NCBI RefSeq assembly: GCF_900106835.1
Contig: NZ_FNNR01000017.1
Span: forward strand, 1 to 38,198
DNA length: 38,198 nucleotides
Reading direction: 5' to 3'
DNA from: Arthrobacter sp. cf158
Lineage (GTDB): Bacteria > Actinomycetota > Actinomycetes > Actinomycetales > Micrococcaceae
Numbering within the stretch: the stretch's first letter is position 1; each line of letters begins with the position of its first letter. The notes beneath the pieces were generated by a model. The model searched no databases and was not told the DNA's origin. It saw only the letters and a list, made by a program, of their open reading frames with translations. Shown in pieces: positions 1-7,614 of this stretch. The position numbers were made by a program, and so were the translations under genes.

Positions 1-410
1 AATCAGTGTCCTTTCGGTGGGCCACCGTGAGACCGGCCGGCCGTTTCTTCAGCCTCTCTGGCTGATGAGAACTACTGTGCCGGGCCAGAATCAAGAACCC
101 ATCCTGCAAACCCGCAACAGTTCCTCAGGAAAACCTCAAGACTCCCGCACAGGCAAAACCAGGCGTGATTCCGGGCGGTTGTCCGGGCGTCTCGTTAGTC
201 CAACCAATCGGCAGTGGTTGGTGGATAGCGCCAGCAGTGGGGGACATATTGAGAAATATTTGCTGGTTAGCGTCACGAAATCAAACCCTGCGCCACTTAT
301 ACGGATTTGCTCAATAAGATCCCAAAATATGAAAATTCAGTCAGATGAATAGTTGCTGCACGATATGTCTGGATTCTTCGAATACGTTGCATTTATGCTG
401 ACTCCAGGCG
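1..410. other. AT-richer stretch with no convincing gene
   Basis: No open frame here has a ribosome binding site, family motif or membrane segment that would support a gene. A 111-codon open frame from 17 to 352 (+) has low-complexity, unrecognisable content. Positions 230-400 are visibly richer in A and T than the rest of the window. A short perfect inverted repeat (CCAACCA at 200-206, TGGTTGG at 215-221) may form a small hairpin. The promoter of the bacteriocin operon must lie here or further left, but I cannot place it with confidence. Confidence 0.5.
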
Positions 411-632
411 TTGGGGACGACTGAGGGCGGAGTGTGGAATTACGGCGTCGCTGGTGGTGTTCACCTGTATTCTGACTATTTCCAGCAAAACCTGTGCCAT
501 AGTTCGTCGACACAGAACGATTGGGGTTATTCCTCATCACCCAACGCTCTTGCGGGAACTTGGTCAAACAACGCCCAGCCGACCACGAGCTTCCAGAACA
601 ACCGCGCGTACTACGGTATCAACGGCTGCTAG
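411..632 (+). CDS. Lactococcin-972-family bacteriocin core, leader peptide not found
   Basis: The 73-residue product has the hallmarks of mature lactococcin 972 relatives: an N-terminal GGVWNYGV block, a Tyr/Ser/His-rich middle (YSDYF, then HSSS), a Trp-Ser segment (GTWSNN) and a C-terminal NRAYYG motif. Lactococcin 972 is a secreted bacteriocin known to bind lipid II and block septum formation; a role here is inferred from family and neighbours. The next two genes are the immunity-type membrane protein and ABC ATPase normally found with this family. The oddity is the 5' end. The only available start is TTG at 411, an in-frame TGA sits at 399-401, and no frame upstream encodes a hydrophobic Sec signal, which the family normally has. 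The gene may be 5'-truncated, frameshifted or newly leaderless. The family call is fairly sure; whether it is functional is not. Confidence 0.68.
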   Translation: MGTTEGGVWNYGVAGGVHLYSDYFQQNLCHSSSTQNDWGYSSSPNALAGTWSNNAQPTTSFQNNRAYYGINGC

Positions 633-642
633 AAGAAGGGCA

Positions 643-676
643 GGCACTGCACTGCGTGTATCTGCGGTGCAGTGCC
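643..676 (+). promoter_or_regulatory. Intercistronic hairpin between bacteriocin and immunity genes
   Basis: GGCACTGCACTGC at 643-655 pairs with GCGGTGCAGTGCC at 664-676 around an 8-nt loop. The stem is 13 bp with one G-U pair. No T-run follows, so it is more likely a partial terminator or a 3' stabiliser of the bacteriocin message. It lies 10 nt after the bacteriocin stop and 17 nt before the next start, which would allow much more bacteriocin than transporter to be made. Confidence 0.7.
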
Positions 677-693
677 GGACGGAGGGTGAGCCG

Positions 694-2655
694 ATGTTGA
701 AAGTTTTGGTCCGTTGTGCAGCCGTCGCTATTACTGCGTTGATTGCCTTGGTTGTGGGAATCTATTCGGCTGCTGCGGACCTTGATGGATTGCCGGATTC
801 CGATTACGTTGCTTCTGTTCGTTTCGACGGAAGCCCGCTTTCCAGAGGCCAAATAATCAACAAGCTGGACACCTACGCGGATGCCACAGGAATGGGAATC
901 GTCCGTGTTGCGAGTGCACCTGATGATTTCCTCAACAAACGCGTGGCCTTTTTCTTCGGAAGCGAAGAAATCAAGAACGCTGAGATTGATTGGTTCTCAC
1001 CCACTATGAGTGGTTCCATGAGCAAGTCCGGCGATCTCGGTATCACGTCGTTAAATGGCGTTTATGGTCTTTCCGGAAGCGAGATGCAGGCGGCGTCCTT
1101 CCGGGATTGGCTGAGCAGTGAACTGAAAGCCGACGCAGTACTTACCAAGAAGACAGCAGTTGGGCTCTTGTCTTATGCCCTGCTCACTGTCGGGGCCTGG
1201 GTGCCGGTGTCCGCCGCCATTCTATTGTTGGGAGGCACGATACTGTCGTGGTACGTACTTCGCGCCCGCGGCCGAGAGCTGCGAATCATGGCCGGCATGC
1301 GGTTATCACACGTAGTATTCGCAGACCTACGCTCCTTGTTTGCTGCGTTGGCAGTGCCAGTATTGGGCACCTATGCGGCTGCCGTGGCGGTGGTGGTGAC
1401 GGCGGGCTTTGGGCGACTCGGGTACTTCATTTTCACTTTGTTGCTGTTTATCGGTGTTCTGACAATATTCACCGTCCTTGCGGCTTTGCTCCTGGGACTG
1501 CTCACTCTCCCTGCGGTCAGGGATATCGCGGCTCGGCGACCGTCCGAGCGGGGTTCATGGGCCATCAGTGAGTTGCTCAAGGTAGCGGCAGTGATGATCG
1601 TGGCTGCGATACTGCCGACTGTTTCGGGCATTGTGTCAAATGCATCAGCCGCCAGTTCGCAAGGAGGCATTTGGGGTTCCATGGGCGACGGCGTTGCCCT
1701 TCGTATCGCGAACCGGCTTGGGCAGGCCGAAGAAGCAGCGCTGGCAGGGCTGACCAGGGACATGGTGGGCAACGATGCGGCCATGTTTTCGATGTCCTTG
1801 AGTTCCACCACGGTCGATCTTGTGGATGAGGCGGCCGACGCGGATTTGAAGGCCATGGGCTATGACGGTGTTGTGCTTGCGGATCTTCGATACCTCGACA
1901 CTGTCAATGGGACTAGTGGTGCATCATGGGGTCCAATCACCGCTGTTCAATCGATCGACGACTTGCCGGAATCCGTCCAGAGCAAATTGGTCCCAACTCT
2001 GAGGCTTTGGACGACCAACCGACAGGGACCAGACGTTCACGTCTACGAAAACACCAGCGATGTGGACATTGTGGTGTCGGGAAGCATGGCGGGGACCCTC
2101 GATAAGAGTCGGCATCCGCTTATTCTGGCCGTGAAAGACGTTTCCCAGTTCGACAACTTCTTCCTGGCGTCGGCTGTGAGCCGAGGAAATGTGGTGTTCA
2201 CAGATCCTGATCGAGTTGCTCAGCTGGTGAACGAGCGGGATATGGCGGCTGGAATTCTTTCGATAGACCGAATAGCCGACTTGGGTCTGTACGACGCACA
2301 ATCCAAGCAACGGAACGCCCAGTTGGGAGCATCAGCGATAGCCTTGGCTGTTTTGGCGCTCGTGATGTGCGTTGCTGTCACCGCCTGGATCTTCGCGCTC
2401 CTACGTCGACGCCGCTGGTTCGTCCAGCGCACGGCGGGGAAATCGTGGAACGCCATTCTGCTGCCACGCCTTCTTTGGGAGTCGATCGCAGCGACGTTGT
2501 TTGGTGTCGTCATGGCCCTGGCGTTTGTGGCATTGGATCCATCAAGCATCTGGATCTCCGGATTTGCACCGGTCTTCTATTTCGCCATCACTTGGTGCAT
2601 TCATCATTGGGCAGCCACGACTGCGTTCCGTACGGCTCTCGCACGAAGGGGATAG
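694..2655 (+). CDS. Bacteriocin-associated membrane protein (putative immunity/export permease, lactococcin 972 group)
   Basis: This 653-residue membrane protein has one N-terminal helix (about 8-28), an outer domain to about 155, four more helices at roughly 159-190, 206-238, 240-274 and 290-318, a large outer domain (about 319-540), then three C-terminal helices (about 545-570, 592-615, 620-645). This layout fits the lactococcin-972-associated seven-helix 'immunity' proteins, which resemble FtsX/MacB-type ABC permeases. With the ATPase that starts 5 nt after its stop it probably forms a complex that exports the bacteriocin or protects against it. I chose ATG 694 because GGAGG at 681-685 is well spaced before it. 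The frame is open back to 454, but that part runs across the bacteriocin gene and the hairpin. Family call is good; the direction of transport is not known. Confidence 0.85.
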   Translation: MLKVLVRCAAVAITALIALVVGIYSAAADLDGLPDSDYVASVRFDGSPLSRGQIINKLDTYADATGMGIVRVASAPDDFLNKRVAFFFGSEEIKNAEIDWFSPTMSGSMSKSGDLGITSLNGVYGLSGSEMQAASFRDWLSSELKADAVLTKKTAVGLLSYALLTVGAWVPVSAAILLLGGTILSWYVLRARGRELRIMAGMRLSHVVFADLRSLFAALAVPVLGTYAAAVAVVVTAGFGRLGYFIFTLLLFIGVLTIFTVLAALLLGLLTLPAVRDIAARRPSERGSWAISELLKVAAVMIVAAILPTVSGIVSNASAASSQGGIWGSMGDGVALRIANRLGQAEEAALAGLTRDMVGNDAAMFSMSLSSTTVDLVDEAADADLKAMGYDGVVLADLRYLDTVNGTSGASWGPITAVQSIDDLPESVQSKLVPTLRLWTTNRQGPDVHVYENTSDVDIVVSGSMAGTLDKSRHPLILAVKDVSQFDNFFLASAVSRGNVVFTDPDRVAQLVNERDMAAGILSIDRIADLGLYDAQSKQRNAQLGASAIALAVLALVMCVAVTAWIFALLRRRRWFVQRTAGKSWNAILLPRLLWESIAATLFGVVMALAFVALDPSSIWISGFAPVFYFAITWCIHHWAATTAFRTALARRG

Positions 2656-2660
2656 AACTG

Positions 2661-3326
2661 ATGCAGTTGCGCGCTGACAATGTTTCGGTGGTTATTGATG
2701 GGAAGCCCGTCTTACACTCGGTTTCTGTGGAAGCCAAACCAGGCCGCCTGCTTGTTCTGGCCGGCAGCAGCGGCAGCGGCAAGACGACGCTGTTGAACGT
2801 ACTCGGGCTTTTAGCCCGGGTGGAAAGCGGCCATGTGACTGTGGGAGGCCAGGAAGCTACAAAGTGGAGCGATTCCAAACGCCGCCGGTTCTGGAGGAAC
2901 CATGTGGCCTTTGTATTCCAGGATTATGGGCTCATTGAAGAAGCGAGTGTTGGCTATAACGTGACAGTTGGGCGCCGGGGTCTGTTCGGAATACCTCAGT
3001 CCGACCGTGAACGATTGGACCACGTCCTCGGGCACGTTCTATTGTCCGGACGGGACAAGGAACAAACCGCGCGGCTGAGTGGGGGTGAGAAGCAGCGCGT
3101 TGGGTTGGCGCGGGCTATGTTCCGTGCGGCTGACATCGTTCTTGCCGATGAGCCAACCGCCTCGTTGGATCGCCGGAATCGTGAACTGGTGATTAGTTTC
3201 CTCAAGGAAGAGGCCCGGCGTGGCGCCACTGTTGTCGTGGCTACCCACGATGAAGATCTCATGGCCGCCGGCGATGACTTGCTGAGGTTGGGTGATCAGG
3301 GCGATGCAGCGTCCCTGAACCGCTGA
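2661..3326 (+). CDS. ABC transporter ATPase, lactococcin 972 group
   Basis: The 221-residue protein is a complete ABC ATPase: Walker A GSSGSGKT (35-42), Q-loop Gln87, signature LSGGEKQR (139-146), Walker B with DEP (159-165), D-loop SLD, and switch His196. It is the size of LolD/MacB-type stand-alone ATPases. It follows the membrane protein by 5 nt and is very probably co-translated with it, so it should power that permease in bacteriocin export or self-protection. The start at ATG 2661 gives the usual family N-terminus; the frame is open further upstream only as a shadow of the preceding gene. It ends the bacteriocin module; 131 nt of unassigned DNA follow before arr. Confidence 0.9.
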   Translation: MQLRADNVSVVIDGKPVLHSVSVEAKPGRLLVLAGSSGSGKTTLLNVLGLLARVESGHVTVGGQEATKWSDSKRRRFWRNHVAFVFQDYGLIEEASVGYNVTVGRRGLFGIPQSDRERLDHVLGHVLLSGRDKEQTARLSGGEKQRVGLARAMFRAADIVLADEPTASLDRRNRELVISFLKEEARRGATVVVATHDEDLMAAGDDLLRLGDQGDAASLNR

Positions 3327-3457
3327 GAAGTCAGCTCCATATCTGAGCGAAACGTAGATCCGGTGCCGTTACGCCAAGATTCCCTTGCGGCTTGTTCCCT
3401 TTGCCCGTTACGGCTGCCCCTTCTGTCGATGCGAGCTGTCTACTGTCGAGTTAGGCT

Positions 3458-3874
3458 TTGGCTGTGAGTCAACCGCTGGACCAGGGTCCGTTTTTTCACG
3501 GTACTAAAGCCAACCTGATTGAAGGAGACCTGCTGAAGGCGGGTTTCAGATCGAACTATCGTCCCGAGGTGGTGATGAACCACATCTACTTCACGGCTCT
3601 TCCGGACGGTGCCGGGCTCGCTGCCGAGCTCGCGGCCGGTGACGGCGAACCGCGCGTCTATGCCGTTGAACCGACAGGGGAGTTTGAGAACGACCCCAAC
3701 GTCACCGACAAGAAGTTCCCCGGCAACCCCACACGGTCATACCGCAGCACTGCCCCTCTGAGGGTCATCGGCGAAGTCACCGACTGGACACGCCTTGCGC
3801 CCGAAGCGTTGAAAGCCTGGAGGGAACGCTTGTCAGCACTGCTTGCGGATGAGCGAGGCGAAATCATCAACTGA
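3458..3874 (+). CDS. arr: Rifampin ADP-ribosyltransferase
   Basis: Arr transfers ADP-ribose from NAD to a hydroxyl of rifamycins and inactivates them in the cytoplasm. The 138-residue product has the full family signature: FFHGTK near the N-terminus (His14), NHIYFT (Tyr44), and the block DPNVTDKKFPGNPTRSYRS from residue 79, followed by a C-terminal EVTDW segment. Length is normal for Arr. The start is TTG 3458; GTG 3464 is a close alternative that would remove two residues. It stands alone, on the same strand as the bacteriocin module but 131 nt after it. Chromosomal arr copies are common in soil actinobacteria and may protect against rifamycin producers. The physiological substrate in this organism is not shown by the sequence. 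Confidence 0.93.
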   Translation: MAVSQPLDQGPFFHGTKANLIEGDLLKAGFRSNYRPEVVMNHIYFTALPDGAGLAAELAAGDGEPRVYAVEPTGEFENDPNVTDKKFPGNPTRSYRSTAPLRVIGEVTDWTRLAPEALKAWRERLSALLADERGEIIN

Positions 3875-4018
3875 GCGGCACCCATCTACCTTCAGGGGAT
3901 GGCAACGTCGCACGTTAAGACACCGACGACGTACTGCGCTCTTCATTCCTGCTTTCCTAGTACATTGTTCTCGATGGGGGCGCACCGGGTACTCCCTGCA
4001 CTCTCAAGAGGACCGCAC

Positions 4019-4522
4019 ATGAGTATTCCGATTCCGTCTCCAAGCGACTTGCCCACTGCAGAACCAACGGTCGACGACGGCAAAAGGTCACGTAAGGGGC
4101 GGACCAGCATTGGCGTCGGGCTCTTGGTGATCGGGGCGCTGGCCGCTGTCGGAATGGCGTGGTCCTACTGGCAATACGGCCCTATGAGCGGGACCCTCAG
4201 CGCGAGCGATCTCAACGACGCCGTGATAGCTGACGCCCTGCGCATTCTCTTTATTTTGGCCCTCCTGGCTGGCGGAATCTGGAACGTCGTGACCCGGCGC
4301 AGCCAGTCCAAAGTTCCAGTGGTGGTGGCGTTGGTGCTGTCCATCCTGGGGCTTGGGTTCGCCGTGATCAACGTTATTGACTTGTTGATGACCTTTGGCA
4401 AAATGCCGAACCTTTTTGGCCTGCTCATCTACGTCGGTCTCACCATTGAAACTGTGCGGGTTCTCAGGCTCAAGCAAGCTCCTGCCCCGTTGACCCTGAC
4501 TCAGCCGGGCCAGCTCCACTAG
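4019..4522 (+). CDS. Small membrane protein of unknown function
   Basis: I do not recognise a family. The 167-residue protein starts with a Pro/Ser-rich, charged cytoplasmic tail of about 35 residues, then has four hydrophobic segments: one starting at the SIGVG block, then those around RILFILALLAGG, VVVALVLSILGLGF and LFGLLIYVGL. It ends in a short Pro/Thr-rich tail. The start at ATG 4019 has AAGAGGA at 4006-4012. The frame is open back to 3899, but that extension has no ribosome site and odd composition. It is convergent with the sugar kinase gene and apparently monocistronic. No enzymatic motif is visible. Confidence 0.75.
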   Translation: MSIPIPSPSDLPTAEPTVDDGKRSRKGRTSIGVGLLVIGALAAVGMAWSYWQYGPMSGTLSASDLNDAVIADALRILFILALLAGGIWNVVTRRSQSKVPVVVALVLSILGLGFAVINVIDLLMTFGKMPNLFGLLIYVGLTIETVRVLRLKQAPAPLTLTQPGQLH

Positions 4523-4541
4523 CTGGCCTCACTGGCCAGCT
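4521..4541. terminator. Hairpin between convergent genes
   Basis: AGCTGGCC (4521-4528) and GGCCAGCT (4534-4541) form a perfect 8-bp stem with a 5-nt loop. It overlaps the stop codon of the membrane protein gene and lies 16 nt beyond the stop of the kinase gene on the other strand. It probably serves as a weak two-way terminator. There is no T-run. Confidence 0.5.
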
Positions 4542-4556
4542 GCCCTGGCAACGCCC

Positions 4557-5498
4557 CTATCCGGGTACGGTGACGTGCTCCGGAAGCTCTGCATGGAGTT
4601 CCTGGGACGTTGGAGGGTTTGCTCCAGGGCGGCGCACCGTGATGGCCGCCGCCGTCGCCGCCAAACAACCAAGCGACTCCAGGACCGGTGGAGCAAATCC
4701 CTCTGTTCCGCGGCCAAGAATCCCATATATGAGGGCCGCCATATAGGAGTCCCCGGCGCCAATGGTATCGGCCACTGTGGATGTCACCGCAGGAACGGTG
4801 ATGAGGGTGTCGGACGTCGCTAGAAGAGACCCTTCTGCCCCCTGGGTGACGGCCACCAAGGTGGAACCCAGCTCAAGGATGTGCCGGGCCGCCTGGTCGG
4901 GAGAAAGCCTGGGATAAAGCCATCCTGCGTCTTCGTCGCTGAGTTTTACTACGTCTGTGAGGGGAACCAAATCCTCAAAAATGGCCCTCGCCTCGGAGTG
5001 GCTTCCCAGCAGGGCTGGGCGGATGTTGGGGTCGTAGGTGACAACACAACGTTCATGCGACTGTTCAAGAAGGTTCCTTACCGCCGTAGCCCCAGGTGCC
5101 AGGAACGTTGCTATGGAGCCGGTGTGAAGGACTCTGGGAAGCACCAGGGGAGCTACCGGCGGGAGGTTCCAGTCGACGTCGAACTCGTATCTGGCGGAAC
5201 CGTCAGCTGCCAGAACGGCAGTTGCCGTGGCCGTCCGGCCGGGAACTCTCGAACCCGGCAGGAGGCTGACATTGACGCTGAGCAGATGCTTCTCGATGAC
5301 CTCTGCCCGATCGTCGTCGCCGATGGAGGTCAGCAGCGCGGTGTTCACCCCGAGCCGGCCGAGCCCGTACGCAACGTTCGCGGGGGAGCCGCCGGGATGT
5401 TCCACGGTGACGCCGGCAGAACTGACCACGTCAACGAGGGCTTCTCCGATGACAACGACGCTGGGGTGGGAGGGAGTCCGATCATGGACAGAGGACAT
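4557..5498 (-). CDS. PfkB-family sugar kinase (probable fructokinase)
   Basis: The 313-residue protein is a ribokinase/PfkB kinase. It has the substrate-binding motif GGSPANVA (36-43), a DPNIR block (156-160) and the catalytic GAGD near the C-terminus (Asp250 as base). As the last gene of the fructan operon it most likely phosphorylates fructose released by the intracellular GH32 enzyme and feeds fructose 6-phosphate to glycolysis. I chose ATG 5498 because GAAAGG lies just upstream; the frame is open 15 codons further through a heptamer repeat, which is unlikely to be translated. It follows the LacI gene by 92 nt, the largest gap in the operon. Substrate preference is inferred from context; other hexoses are possible. 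Confidence 0.85.
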   Translation of the reverse strand: MSSVHDRTPSHPSVVVIGEALVDVVSSAGVTVEHPGGSPANVAYGLGRLGVNTALLTSIGDDDRAEVIEKHLLSVNVSLLPGSRVPGRTATATAVLAADGSARYEFDVDWNLPPVAPLVLPRVLHTGSIATFLAPGATAVRNLLEQSHERCVVTYDPNIRPALLGSHSEARAIFEDLVPLTDVVKLSDEDAGWLYPRLSPDQAARHILELGSTLVAVTQGAEGSLLATSDTLITVPAVTSTVADTIGAGDSYMAALIYGILGRGTEGFAPPVLESLGCLAATAAAITVRRPGANPPTSQELHAELPEHVTVPG

Positions 5499-5523
5499 GG
5501 GAAGGCCTTTCGTGGAGCTGTCC

Positions 5524-5556
5524 GGGCACAGGGCACAGGGCACAGGTCACAGGGCA
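5524..5556. repeat. Heptanucleotide tandem repeat (GGGCACA)
   Basis: Three perfect GGGCACA units (5524-5544), then GGTCACA (5545-5551) and a partial GGGCA. The array lies in the leader between the LacI stop and the kinase start, about 25 nt upstream of the kinase start codon. On the transcribed strand the unit reads TGTGCCC. Copy number could change by slippage and alter spacing or structure upstream of the kinase ribosome site. Confidence 0.85.
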
Positions 5557-5590
5557 GCTGGGCGTTGGCAAAGAATGTGGTGTGGGTGGG

Positions 5591-6670
5591 CTACGCGGCT
5601 GAGTGCACAGCCACGGAGGCGCGTTCAACAGCAGGGCACGCGATTTTTACAGGAGCGCCGGCCGGAGCTTCTTCCAGGCCCAGCAGCATGCGGACACCGG
5701 CGGCGCCGAGTTCGTAGTGGGGCAATGACACGGTGGAGAGCGGCGGGCGGAGGTGGGCTGCGATGACTTCCTGGTTGTCGAAACCCACTACGGCGATGTC
5801 GTCCGGGATGGAGAGCCCGTTCTCCCGCAGCCCGTCATAGAGGCCCATGGCCATGCGGTCGTTGTAGCAATATACGGCGGAAACGTTGCATTGGAGGAGT
5901 TCGTCGGTGGCTCCGTAGCCACCTTCCTGGTCCGGGTAGGCTTCCAAAACCAGCGAGGGGTCGAACGGAATTCCGGCAGCCTCCAGTGCTTCCCTGTAAC
6001 CCTTGAGTCGTCCGTCCTTGGCCGGAGCCGGGGTGGTGGTGTTGATGAACGCGATGCGGCGATGGCCACTGCGGAGCAGGATTTCGGTTGCGGACTGCCC
6101 GCCCTGTGCTTCGTCGGGCACCACGGCGCGGGAGGTGAGCGAGTCCGGTGAGAAGCAGTTGACCAGGACAAAGTCCGACTCGCGCAACGTTTCAGGAACA
6201 TCGGTGGGCCGGTGGAACCACGTGGAGTAGAGGATGCCGCGGACCTTGTACTCCAGCATCATGGCGATGGCATCTTTTTCAAGGTCGAGGTTGCCCTCTG
6301 TATTGGCGATCAGCAAGGCGTAGCCGTGTTTCCACGCTTCGTCCTGAGCACCGTGAATTATCTGGCCTGCGAAAGGGGTGGTGGCAACTCCGTCCGCCAC
6401 CAGCCCGATGAATTTTGAGGTTCCGCTGACCAGATTTTTGGCCATGGCGTTGGGACGATAGCCCAGCTGCCGGATCGCATCCTGTACGCGTTGACGGGTG
6501 TCGTCGGCAATACGGGCGTTCTTCTTCTTGTTGATGACCAGGGAAACCGTGGCGGTGGATACACCGGCTGCTTCGGCGACTTCGCGGAGGGTGACCGGAT
6601 GAGCGCGGTCGATTGAGACAGGAACGGCGGGCGCGGCCGCGTTGCCTGAGTTTTTCTCCTGCGAAATCAT
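5591..6670 (-). CDS. LacI-family transcriptional regulator of the fructan operon
   Basis: The 359-residue protein has an N-terminal helix-turn-helix (about 26-45: TLREVAEAAGVSTATVSLV) and hinge (QLGYRPNAMAKNL), then a periplasmic-binding-protein-like effector domain to the end. ATG 6670 is preceded by a strong AAGGAGGA. The frame is open 43 codons upstream across the end of the permease gene; that extension is rejected. It lies inside the operon, fifth of six genes, so it should control its own level. It is the natural candidate to bind the three LacI-type operators at 11383-11489, which have the central CG step typical of the family. The effector is probably fructose, a fructose phosphate or a difructose; this is inference. 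Confidence 0.9.
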   Translation of the reverse strand: MISQEKNSGNAAAPAVPVSIDRAHPVTLREVAEAAGVSTATVSLVINKKKNARIADDTRQRVQDAIRQLGYRPNAMAKNLVSGTSKFIGLVADGVATTPFAGQIIHGAQDEAWKHGYALLIANTEGNLDLEKDAIAMMLEYKVRGILYSTWFHRPTDVPETLRESDFVLVNCFSPDSLTSRAVVPDEAQGGQSATEILLRSGHRRIAFINTTTPAPAKDGRLKGYREALEAAGIPFDPSLVLEAYPDQEGGYGATDELLQCNVSAVYCYNDRMAMGLYDGLRENGLSIPDDIAVVGFDNQEVIAAHLRPPLSTVSLPHYELGAAGVRMLLGLEEAPAGAPVKIACPAVERASVAVHSAA

Positions 6671-6708
6671 CTGTCCTCCTTCAGGAGTATATCCGTCTGC
6701 TTTGGCCG

Positions 6709-7614
6709 TCATCCCTTGTTCGCCCCGCTTTCCAGGCCTTGAATCATGGCCTTGTTCAGTACAAGGAATACCAACAGCAACGGCGTGATGGTGACGCACA
6801 CAGCGGCAAATGTTGCCGTCCAGTCCACCTTGCCCATGGCGCCGATGTAGTTTTGCAGACCCAACGGGATTGTTTTCAGTTCTTCGGAGAGGACAAAGGT
6901 GTTGGCGAAAATGAAGTCATTCCAGATGAAGATGCTATTGACCAGAATTACGGTGACCACGGTGTTCAAAGACAACGGCAGCGTAATCAGTCCGAAGATC
7001 CGGTAGGGACCGGCACCGTCAAGGGAAGCGGCCTCGTAGGTTTCCCTGGGGATGTACTCGAAGAATGACGAGAAGAGGTAAATGGACATGGGCAGGGCGA
7101 ACCCGGCCAAGGGGATGATCATCGACTGGTAAGTGTCCAGCAGATTCACCGTTGAGTAATCGATGAACAACGGCACCAGCGCGATTTGGACAGGAACGAT
7201 GATCCCCACCAGGAACAGGCCACGAACGAACTTGCTGAAGCGGAAGCCCAGCACCTGAATGGCGTACGCGGCCATCATCCCCAACAGAACGATGAGAACG
7301 TTGGCGCCCATGGTGACGATGAAACTGTTGAGGATATTCCGGCCGAGGTCGCCGGTTTCGAATGCCCGGGCGTAGTTCTCCCAGGTCAGCGAGCTGGGCA
7401 GGGCAAACGGGTCGCCTGTAGCGAAGTCCTGTTCGGTACGTAGGCTGGTGAGGAACAGCCACGCGAGCGGGTACACCTGAACAATCACGATCAGCATGAT
7501 CAGGACCCGGGATAACGTCCGGTACAGGCTGGGCTTGCGCCGCCGCCTCTTGGGTACGGGCGCGGGAGGCCTGGTGGTGGGGGTGGCGTGGACCGGGGCT
7601 GTTTGGGCAATCAT
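6709..7614 (-). CDS. Carbohydrate ABC transporter permease (MalG type)
   Basis: The 301-residue protein is the second permease of a CUT1 sugar importer. It has a basic N-terminus (KRRRRK), about six membrane helices, and the ATPase-contact EAA loop seen as YEAASLDGAGPYRIFGLITLP. Its start overlaps the stop of the upstream permease in an ATGA (7611-7614), so the two subunits are translationally coupled. It imports the ligand of the 8540-9877 binding protein, probably difructose anhydride or fructo-oligosaccharide. No ATPase gene is present in the operon. Such importers in actinobacteria normally use a shared MsiK-like ATPase encoded elsewhere. The LacI gene follows after 38 nt. Confidence 0.92.
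   Translation of the reverse strand: MIAQTAPVHATPTTRPPAPVPKRRRRKPSLYRTLSRVLIMLIVIVQVYPLAWLFLTSLRTEQDFATGDPFALPSSLTWENYARAFETGDLGRNILNSFIVTMGANVLIVLLGMMAAYAIQVLGFRFSKFVRGLFLVGIIVPVQIALVPLFIDYSTVNLLDTYQSMIIPLAGFALPMSIYLFSSFFEYIPRETYEAASLDGAGPYRIFGLITLPLSLNTVVTVILVNSIFIWNDFIFANTFVLSEELKTIPLGLQNYIGAMGKVDWTATFAAVCVTITPLLLVFLVLNKAMIQGLESGANKG

Noticed and set aside
17..352. 111-codon open frame on the plus strand at the left end
   Set aside because: No ribosome site, no recognisable motif, low-complexity composition; probably chance.
454..693. Upstream extension of the bacteriocin membrane protein frame
   Set aside because: It overlaps the bacteriocin gene and hairpin; ATG 694 has a strong ribosome site and gives a proper first membrane helix.
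5499..5543. 15-codon longer start for the PfkB kinase
   Set aside because: The extra codons run through the GAAAGG ribosome site and toward the heptamer repeat; the family N-terminus fits ATG 5498.
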